The position numbers and the translations under genes are program-made. From WRAU01 sp964277385 (GTDB lineage Bacteria > Pseudomonadota > Alphaproteobacteria > WRAU01 > Hepatincolaceae), in NCBI GenBank assembly GCA_964277385.1, contig OZ195520.1:744001-808000 (forward strand): DNA of 64,000 nt. Reading direction: 5' to 3'. Positions 57,792 to 64,000 of this stretch are shown here, in pieces (the stretch's first letter is position 1; the number at the start of each line of letters is the position of its first letter). The notes beneath the pieces were generated by a model that saw only the letters and a list, made by a program, of their open reading frames with translations, was not told the DNA's origin and ran no database searches.

Positions 57792-58637
57792 TTATGATTC
57801 TAATTTAAAAATAACCACCCTATCTCTTTTAGATAAATCTTTTATCGTTTCTATATGTAAAAATCCTTCTTGTAAAGCAATATTTATCACTTCTTTATTT
57901 TGAGTATATCCTATTTCAAAAAGTATTATCCCATTTTTATTAAGATAATTTTTTGCTTTATTTAAAATTTGTTGATAAAAAAACAACCCATTATTTTTTG
58001 CAAATAAAGCAATTTCCGGTTCAAATTTTTTTACATCAAATGCGATATCAGTATCATTTTCATCTATATAAGGAGGATTAGATATTATAACATCAAATTT
58101 ATTATTCACTTTTTCAAATAAATTAGATTCTTCTAAAATTAATCTATTTTCTAAGTCTAGATTCTTAGCATTTATTTTGCATAAATCAAGTGCTTCCTTA
58201 GATATATCAATACCCATCCCATGAGAATTTTTATACTCCTCTAAAATAGATAGAATTAAACACCCACTACCTACTCCAATTTCTAAAATATTTAATTCTT
58301 GATTTTTATTGCTAAAATAATTTAAAAAAGATTGAACTAACGTCTCGCTATCTTGCCTAGGAATTAATACATTTTCATTAACATAAAAATCATTTTTCCA
58401 AAAAAATTGATTATTTAACACATAGGCTAATGGTATTCCTATTAATCTTTTATTAAAAAGATTTTCTAAATCTTTTAATTGCCTACTTTTTAAACACATA
58501 TCAAAAGATACTATAAAATCGGAATCTGTTATATTTAATGATCGCTTCATTATAATCCTAGCCTCTAAACTAGGATTAATAATTTTAGCGACTTTTAGCT
58601 TATTGCAATAATATAAATAAGCATCTTGTATTTTCAT
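57792..58637 (-). CDS. prmC: Release factor glutamine methyltransferase
   Basis: Methylates the GGQ glutamine of release factors, here encoded two bases upstream by prfA. The SAM motif ILEIGVGSGCLILSIL (about residues 115-130), the catalytic ISNPPYIDEND (about 184-194) and the N-terminal helical domain with IPLAYVLNNQFFWKNDFYVNENVLIPRQDSE are present. At 281 residues it is complete. Confidence 0.95.
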   Translation of the reverse strand: MKIQDAYLYYCNKLKVAKIINPSLEARIIMKRSLNITDSDFIVSFDMCLKSRQLKDLENLFNKRLIGIPLAYVLNNQFFWKNDFYVNENVLIPRQDSETLVQSFLNYFSNKNQELNILEIGVGSGCLILSILEEYKNSHGMGIDISKEALDLCKINAKNLDLENRLILEESNLFEKVNNKFDVIISNPPYIDENDTDIAFDVKKFEPEIALFAKNNGLFFYQQILNKAKNYLNKNGIILFEIGYTQNKEVINIALQEGFLHIETIKDLSKRDRVVIFKLES

Positions 58638-58639
58638 GA

Positions 58640-59722
58640 TTATATAGAAGCATCCGAGTTTGCTAACTTCATAGCTTGATCAGATGCTGTTAAAGCATCA
58701 ACCATTTCATCTAACTCTCCTTCCATAAATTTATCTAATTTATAAAGAGTAAGATTTATTCTATGATCTGATATTCTACCTTGTGGAAAGTTGTAGGTTC
58801 TTATTCTCTCACTTCTATCACCACTACCGATTTGATTTTTTCTATCAGCTGATCTTTTTTTATCCAAATCTAACCTTTGTTGTTCATAAATCCTAGACAT
58901 CAAAATTTTCATAGCTTTAGCTTTATTTTTATGTTGAGATCTCTCATCTTGTTGTGCCACAACAATTCCTGTTGGAATATGGGTAATGCGCACTGCACTA
59001 TCTGTTGTATTTACATGCTGTCCACCAGCTCCTGATGCTCTATAGATATCTATTTTGAGATCTTTATCTTCTATACTCATATCCACTTCTTCTGCTTCTG
59101 GAAGAACTGCTACAGTTGCAGCTGATGTATGAACTCTACCATTGGCTTCTGTATCTGGAACTCTTTGTACTCTATGAACACCTGATTCATATTTTAGCCT
59201 TGCAAAAACATTTTTACCAACAATAGAAGCTATAATTTCTTTATAACCTCCAACTCCGTTTTCACTCATTGACATCACTTCTACTTTCCACTTTTTATTC
59301 TCAGCATATCTTGTATACATTCTGAATAAATCAGCAGCGAAAATAGCAGCTTCATCACCACCAGTTCCTGCTCTAAGTTCTATAATAGCATTTTTTTCAT
59401 CATCTTCATCTTTAGGAAGCAATGAAATTTTAAGATTCTGAGTCAAATTTTCAATTTCTTGTTTAATATTTGGATATTCTTCCTTAGCCATGTTTTTTAT
59501 ATCTATCTCTGAATCTTTAGATTCTAAAATTTCTTCTAAATCTGCTAGTTCTTTTTCTTTAGACCAAAGATTTTGAATTAACTCAACTATAGGTGATAAG
59601 TTCGCATATTCTTTTGAATCAGAAGAAAAATCACTGTTAGACCCAAGTGGTCCATTAGCTAATTTTTCAGCTAATTCTTCATGCTTTTTAACTAGAGATA
59701 CTAAATTATCTTTAAAACTCAT
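58640..59722 (-). CDS. prfA: Peptide chain release factor 1
   Basis: Ends translation at UAA and UAG. The GGQ motif lies in YRASGAGGQHVNTTDSAVRITH, and LRAGTGGDEAAIFAADLFRMY opens domain 2. HRVQRVPDTEANGRVHTSAATVAVLPE is also typical. At 360 residues it is the standard length. It lies between hisS and prmC, with short gaps. Confidence 0.97.
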   Translation of the reverse strand: MSFKDNLVSLVKKHEELAEKLANGPLGSNSDFSSDSKEYANLSPIVELIQNLWSKEKELADLEEILESKDSEIDIKNMAKEEYPNIKQEIENLTQNLKISLLPKDEDDEKNAIIELRAGTGGDEAAIFAADLFRMYTRYAENKKWKVEVMSMSENGVGGYKEIIASIVGKNVFARLKYESGVHRVQRVPDTEANGRVHTSAATVAVLPEAEEVDMSIEDKDLKIDIYRASGAGGQHVNTTDSAVRITHIPTGIVVAQQDERSQHKNKAKAMKILMSRIYEQQRLDLDKKRSADRKNQIGSGDRSERIRTYNFPQGRISDHRINLTLYKLDKFMEGELDEMVDALTASDQAMKLANSDASI

Positions 59723-59735
59723 TCTTTATTTTCTC

Positions 59736-60995
59736 TTATATTTTATGTATTTTGTATATTGAATTATTAAAAAAATCTTCCAATAAATCTTCTTTTATTT
59801 GATGTTGTGTACGATTTGAAGCATCTTTAATTGTTAATTCTTTAGATTCAAATTCTTGATCTCCAATAATTATGGTACAAAAAAACTCTTCTTCTGTTAT
59901 TTTTTTTAACTTGCTTGAAACATCTTTTCCTAGAATAAAAGTAGAACTATAACCCATATCTCTAATTTTTTTTGCTAAGGATAAAACATAAGAATCGTAT
60001 TCTTCTTTTGCACTTATCATGGCAATTGTTTTAGGTGTTGTTTCTCCTTGATTTAACATAAGGCTTAATCTTTCTATTCCACCAGCAAAACCAAAAGCAC
60101 CAACATCAGCCCCACCCATTTGTTTTATCATATTATTGTACCTGCCACCAGCAATTAATGTACCTTGAGCACCTAAAGAATCTGTAATAATTTCAAAAAC
60201 AGTATGTGTATAATAATCTAATCCTCTTACTAATGTTGGATCTTCTACATATTTTATATCTAAACTATCTAAGCTTTTTTTTACATTTTCAAAAAAATTT
60301 TTATCAGCATTAATTAGATAATCTGTAATCTTAGGAGCATTTTGTACCACTATTTTATCTTGCTCACTTTTTGAATCTAATATTCTTAGCGGATTTGCTA
60401 TTAATCTATTAACACTCTCTTCTGATAACTGATCTTTTTTTGTAATTAAATATTCAACAAGAGCCTTTTTATAAGCAGACAAAGATTCAGGGCTTCCTAG
60501 AGAATTTATAACTAATTTATATCGTGTTATTCCTAAGTTTTTTAGTAAATCTATTGATAAATTAATTGTTTCAACATCACTACTGTAATGATTTGTTCCT
60601 AAATATTCAAAACCTAGTTGATAGAATTGTCTTTGTCTGCCTTTTTGAGGTCTTTCGTATCTAAACATTGCTCCCATATAAAAATATTTCAGTGGCAGTT
60701 TATGAGATAAACCATTAGATATTAAAGATCTAACAACTGGGGCGGTTCCTTCTGGACGCAATGCTAATTTTTCACCACTTCTATCTTCAAAAACATACAT
60801 TTCTTTGCCAATAATGTCTGTTTCTTCTCCAATATTTTTTTCAAACACATTGGCAAACTCAAAAATTGGAGTTCTAATTTCTTTGAAGTTATAAACAGAT
60901 GCCAACTTTCTAGTTACATTTTCAACTTTTATAAATTTTTCTAATCTCTCACCATATAAATCGTGAGTTCCTCTAATATTTCTGTATTCGACCAT
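59736..60995 (-). CDS. hisS: Histidyl-tRNA synthetase
   Basis: Charges tRNA-His. Class II motif 2 reads MFRYERPQKGRQRQFYQLGFE, the histidine-binding loop RGLDYYTHTVFEI and GGRYNNMIKQMGG are present, and the start IRGTHDLYGE is typical. At 419 residues it is complete. Its ATG overlaps the ispG TAA (TAATG at 60993-60997), so it is coupled to ispG. Confidence 0.96.
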   Translation of the reverse strand: MVEYRNIRGTHDLYGERLEKFIKVENVTRKLASVYNFKEIRTPIFEFANVFEKNIGEETDIIGKEMYVFEDRSGEKLALRPEGTAPVVRSLISNGLSHKLPLKYFYMGAMFRYERPQKGRQRQFYQLGFEYLGTNHYSSDVETINLSIDLLKNLGITRYKLVINSLGSPESLSAYKKALVEYLITKKDQLSEESVNRLIANPLRILDSKSEQDKIVVQNAPKITDYLINADKNFFENVKKSLDSLDIKYVEDPTLVRGLDYYTHTVFEIITDSLGAQGTLIAGGRYNNMIKQMGGADVGAFGFAGGIERLSLMLNQGETTPKTIAMISAKEEYDSYVLSLAKKIRDMGYSSTFILGKDVSSKLKKITEEEFFCTIIIGDQEFESKELTIKDASNRTQHQIKEDLLEDFFNNSIYKIHKI

Positions 60996-62125
60996 TATTT
61001 TATTTCGCTTTCTTCGGTATTTGCATTTATATTTTCTAATTCTTTTTTCTCGACCAGCTTTTCAACAAGATTAACAATATGATCTATTATTTCTTCATTA
61101 GAAATTTTATGATCTTTATGCCCATTTATATAAATAATATTCTCTTTTTGATCTGGAATTCCAACTAATCCAACCTCTGTATAAGTGGCCTCACCTATTC
61201 CATTAACCACACATCCTAACATAGATATACTCATTGGTATTTTAATATGAGATAATTTCTCTTCTACCTCGGATACAACTTTAACAACATCATATCCCTG
61301 CCTTGCACATGATGGACAAGAAATTATTTTAATACCCTTATTTCTTAAATTAAGCGATTTTAAGATATCAAATCCTACCTTAATTTCTTCTACTGGATCT
61401 GCTGATAATGATACTCTAAGAGTATCACCAATTCCCTGCCACAATAAATTTCCTAAACCAATTGAAGAAAGAACAGTACCTGCTCTTAATCCACCAGCTT
61501 CTGTTATTCCTAAATGTATAGGATATTCGCAAGATTCAGCCAATAATTGATAAGCTTTTGTAGCTAAAAATACATTTGAAGATTTAACACTAATTTTAAA
61601 ATTAGTGAAATCGGCATCTTCTAAAATTTTCATATGAGTTTGAGCACTCTCTAGCATTGCTTCAGGAGTTGGGCTTTTGTATTTATCTATTAGATAATCT
61701 TCTAGAGATCCGGAATTAACACCAATTCTTATGGAGCAATTATTATCTTTTGCCGCACGAACAATTTCAAGAACCTTTTCTCTTGATCCTATATTTCCAG
61801 GGTTTATTCTTAAGCAAGATGCCCCTTTATTAGCTACCTCTAAAGCTCTTCTATAATGAAAATGGATATCTGCAATAATGGGAATATTTGATTCTTTTAC
61901 AATTTTATCAAAAACATCTGTTGATTCTTTATCAGGGCAAGAAACTCTAACCATATCTGCTCCTGCTTCTTCTAATCTTTTTATTTGATCAATAGTTGCA
62001 ACATAATCGGTTGTAAGAGTATTAGTCATTGATTGCACCGATATAGGATTATTACCACCAACTTTTACATTTCCTACTGATACTACTTTTGATTTTCTTC
62101 TAGGAATTTTATAGTCATATAACAT
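60995..62125 (-). CDS. ispG: 4-hydroxy-3-methylbut-2-enyl diphosphate synthase
   Basis: Iron-sulfur enzyme of the non-mevalonate isoprenoid pathway. VQSMTNTLTTDYVATIDQIKRLEEAGADMVRVS and the cluster ligands in ISCPSCARQGYD (about residues 268-279) and MLGCVVNGIGEATY (about 310-323) are present. At 376 residues it is the short bacterial form. It supplies precursors to the polyprenyl synthase elsewhere in the window. The alphaproteobacterial order rodZ-ispG-hisS is kept. Confidence 0.96.
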   Translation of the reverse strand: MLYDYKIPRRKSKVVSVGNVKVGGNNPISVQSMTNTLTTDYVATIDQIKRLEEAGADMVRVSCPDKESTDVFDKIVKESNIPIIADIHFHYRRALEVANKGASCLRINPGNIGSREKVLEIVRAAKDNNCSIRIGVNSGSLEDYLIDKYKSPTPEAMLESAQTHMKILEDADFTNFKISVKSSNVFLATKAYQLLAESCEYPIHLGITEAGGLRAGTVLSSIGLGNLLWQGIGDTLRVSLSADPVEEIKVGFDILKSLNLRNKGIKIISCPSCARQGYDVVKVVSEVEEKLSHIKIPMSISMLGCVVNGIGEATYTEVGLVGIPDQKENIIYINGHKDHKISNEEIIDHIVNLVEKLVEKKELENINANTEESEIK

Positions 62126-62298
62126 TAGAGTTATCTCTTGATTTTTTATTTATATTATAACTAAACTATATATGAGAGAACAATTGAGCAATTCAACTGA
62201 GCAATTGAGCGATTAATTTTAGCACTAAACTAATAATTAAATAAATCCATTTTCCTTGGAATATAGCCTTAATAAATATATTATTTTTCTTTAACTGA

Positions 62299-63363
62299 TT
62301 ATTCTACTAAAGAATACTTACTTAACAAAGAATCTCTTTCTAAAACAATGTCCGATAAAACAAGACTAACCCTTCTTTTACTTGTTAGAGCCACTTCTTT
62401 AGAAGCGACTATAACTTTCACACCTTTATAATTTCCTACTCTCATAGAAATGTTATCTACCTTAGGTATATCATAAATATCCCCAGCTTTAAATATTTTA
62501 TCTAGATAAACAATACCAGGATCATCTTGCTTGTATATTTGAATCCAAACATCTTCAGCAAAAGCTATAGAAATCTGATAATTTCTTGTTTCTTTTGGCC
62601 AAGACAGATATTTTATTTCTACTTTATGCTTAGAATGTTCGTCTTCTTCTTTTGTTTGATCAATATCCTCTAAATTTTCATTTTTTATATTGTTATCTAC
62701 TTGTGGTTTATTTTGAAAATAACCACTAGAACTACTATCATCATTTTTTTTATTTTCTACAACAACAAAATCTTCATCAATAACTGAACTGATAGAGTTA
62801 TCTTTATTTTCTAAATTTTTATCTGTTATTAAAGAACTTAATTGTTCTCCATTATAAGCATTATTGAATAATAGATTGTATCCTAATAATAAAAACACAA
62901 ATAAAAAAATTAATAAAATTATAATTAATTTTTTTTGTGAAGAAAAACTAGATTTATCTAATTTTGCTTTATTTCTTTTACTATTTGAAGTAGTAAGAAT
63001 ATCCTCTTTAGTTTCATCTTCAGAATCTTTTTTCATTGTTTTTTTTATGCTATTCATCAAGCTATATTCTTCATCTAAAAATACCTGTGCTTTTCTTTTA
63101 GCATATTCTGGACTATTAAAAGAATATATCTTATCTAGCTTAGATACTAAGATTTCTACATTTTCTATTTCTAAAAATTTTGCATAACCCCTGAAGTAAC
63201 CTAAAGAATATGTTCTTTCTGGTAATTTACTATACTCTTCTTCTTCTAATGCTTCTAAAAACTCTTTTCTTATTTTTGTTATTCTAGTAACATCCTCAAG
63301 AGTTAGCCCTTTTTTTTCTCTATTATTTTTAAGTAATCCACCCAAACGAAGTTTATTTTCCAT
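62299..63363 (-). CDS. rodZ: RodZ-like cytoskeletal helix-turn-helix membrane protein
   Basis: Links MreB to the cell wall machinery and controls cell shape. The N-terminal Xre-type domain (about residues 5-70; RLGGLLKNNREKKGLTLEDVTRITKIRKEFLEALEEEEYSKLPERTYSLGYFRGYAKFL) is the RodZ signature. A membrane helix follows (about 146-168), then a disordered Ser/Asn/Asp linker and a C-terminal DUF4115-like domain (about 250-350). It lies 170 bases upstream of ispG. Confidence 0.88.
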   Translation of the reverse strand: MENKLRLGGLLKNNREKKGLTLEDVTRITKIRKEFLEALEEEEYSKLPERTYSLGYFRGYAKFLEIENVEILVSKLDKIYSFNSPEYAKRKAQVFLDEEYSLMNSIKKTMKKDSEDETKEDILTTSNSKRNKAKLDKSSFSSQKKLIIILLIFLFVFLLLGYNLLFNNAYNGEQLSSLITDKNLENKDNSISSVIDEDFVVVENKKNDDSSSSGYFQNKPQVDNNIKNENLEDIDQTKEEDEHSKHKVEIKYLSWPKETRNYQISIAFAEDVWIQIYKQDDPGIVYLDKIFKAGDIYDIPKVDNISMRVGNYKGVKVIVASKEVALTSKRRVSLVLSDIVLERDSLLSKYSLVE

Positions 63364-63400
63364 TATACTTAAGCCTTTAATTTTATTTTTATCAATTAAA

Positions 63401-64000
63401 TTACTTATTTAGATAATCTTCAGCTTGATTTATTAATTCTTCAATAACTTCTTTACATGTACTTATAGAATTAACTAAACCAACACTTTGACCTGCCATT
63501 AATGAGCCATTTTCAACATCTCCATCAATAGCTGCTTTTTTTAAAGCCCCAACCCAATAGTGTTCTATCTTCATTTGTGCATCATATTTAGAAATATCTC
63601 CTGATTTATATTCGGATATGACCATTTTTTGAAAATCTAAGAACTCCCTTGATCCTTTGTTTATTATTGCTCTAACTGGAATTACTTGAAATTCGTTATC
63701 TACTTGTTGGGTAAACTGCGCATCCCTTGCTGAAGCCTTAACAAAAGCTTTTTTAAAATTTTCATGTGCAATACATTCTTCGGTACAAACTAAAGGAGTA
63801 CCTATTTGCACTCCAGAAGCACCTAATTTTAAATAACTAGCTAAAACATCACCCCTTGCGATTCCTCCTGCTACAAAAACAGGAACCTCTTGAATATTTG
63901 GTAAAATTTCTTGAACTAAAACTGAAGTTGAAACAGCACCAATGTGTCCACCTGCTTCAGAGCCTTCTATTATTAAAGCATCTATACCATTTTTCACTAA
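63401..64000 (-). CDS. Nitronate monooxygenase/FabK-like flavoprotein, C-terminal part
   Basis: The frame runs off the window and the visible 200 residues begin mid-protein. GIDALIIEGSEAGGHIG, VPVFVAGGIARGDVLASYLKLGASGVQIGTPLVCTEEC and SLMAGQSVGLVNSI match the FMN-binding TIM barrel of the 2-nitropropane dioxygenase/enoyl-ACP reductase FabK family. The real start lies beyond 64000; the GTG near 63997 is not a start. Substrate cannot be told; FabK-type enoyl reductase is an alternative. Confidence 0.85.
   Translation of the reverse strand, partial: LVKNGIDALIIEGSEAGGHIGAVSTSVLVQEILPNIQEVPVFVAGGIARGDVLASYLKLGASGVQIGTPLVCTEECIAHENFKKAFVKASARDAQFTQQVDNEFQVIPVRAIINKGSREFLDFQKMVISEYKSGDISKYDAQMKIEHYWVGALKKAAIDGDVENGSLMAGQSVGLVNSISTCKEVIEELINQAEDYLNK

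Overview
The window is very AT-rich DNA from an alphaproteobacterium with a reduced genome, most likely living with a host. The evidence for the class is gene order and protein form: rodZ-ispG-hisS-prfA-prmC, yajC-secD-secF followed by a Mth938-like gene, xerD-accA divergent from aroK-aroB-CorC, and an S9 ribosomal protein with a long N-terminal extension. Long non-coding AT-rich stretches, decayed genes and an ankyrin protein fit a Rickettsiales, Holosporales or Hepatincolaceae-like symbiont. The sequence alone does not settle which.

Layout. 1-4426: a partial membrane gene, nagZ, and a three-gene CMP-nonulosonate cluster (cytidylyltransferase, NeuB-like synthase, polysialyltransferase-like enzyme). 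4427-9578: an exported orphan protein, a small orphan protein and a graveyard holding a decayed DNA methyltransferase and a decayed IS1595-type transposase. 9579-14766: accA, xerD and a small membrane protein, divergent from aroK, aroB and a CorC-type transporter. 15477-24291: rpmB, an S49 peptidase, a tRNA1(Val)-type methyltransferase, a polyprenyl diphosphate synthase, an RquA-like rhodoquinone enzyme, mnmA, a Gate-domain membrane protein and serS. 24521-26365: a restriction-modification pair whose nuclease is dead. 26713-33152: a TAXI-like exported protein split by a long charged insert, apt, an MscS-type channel and a peroxiredoxin. 33421-37340: the glpF-glpK-glpD operon. 37808-40330: tRNA-fMet, an HTH gene, tRNA-Asn and tRNA-Cys in long non-coding DNA with dispersed repeats. 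40908-46150: rpoH, mlaA, znuA, an ankyrin protein and the remnant of a giant two-partner-secretion exoprotein. 46841-55505: an MltB-like protein that has lost its catalytic Glu, the Sec accessory genes, a LysM/M23 protein, a solute-binding lipoprotein and znuC-znuB. 56278-64000: rplM-rpsI, then DUF488, prmC, prfA, hisS, ispG, rodZ and a partial nitronate-monooxygenase-like gene.

How the genes fit together. Glycerol enters through GlpF, is phosphorylated by GlpK and oxidised by membrane GlpD, which feeds the quinone pool. The polyprenyl synthase makes the quinone tail, and RquA would convert ubiquinone to rhodoquinone, suggesting life at low oxygen. Zinc import (ZnuABC), a LivK-type binding protein and a TAXI-like protein point to scavenging. 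A sialic-acid-like surface sugar, MlaA, RodZ and NagZ belong to envelope maintenance. Restriction systems, a transposase and an adhesin are all broken, consistent with ongoing genome erosion.
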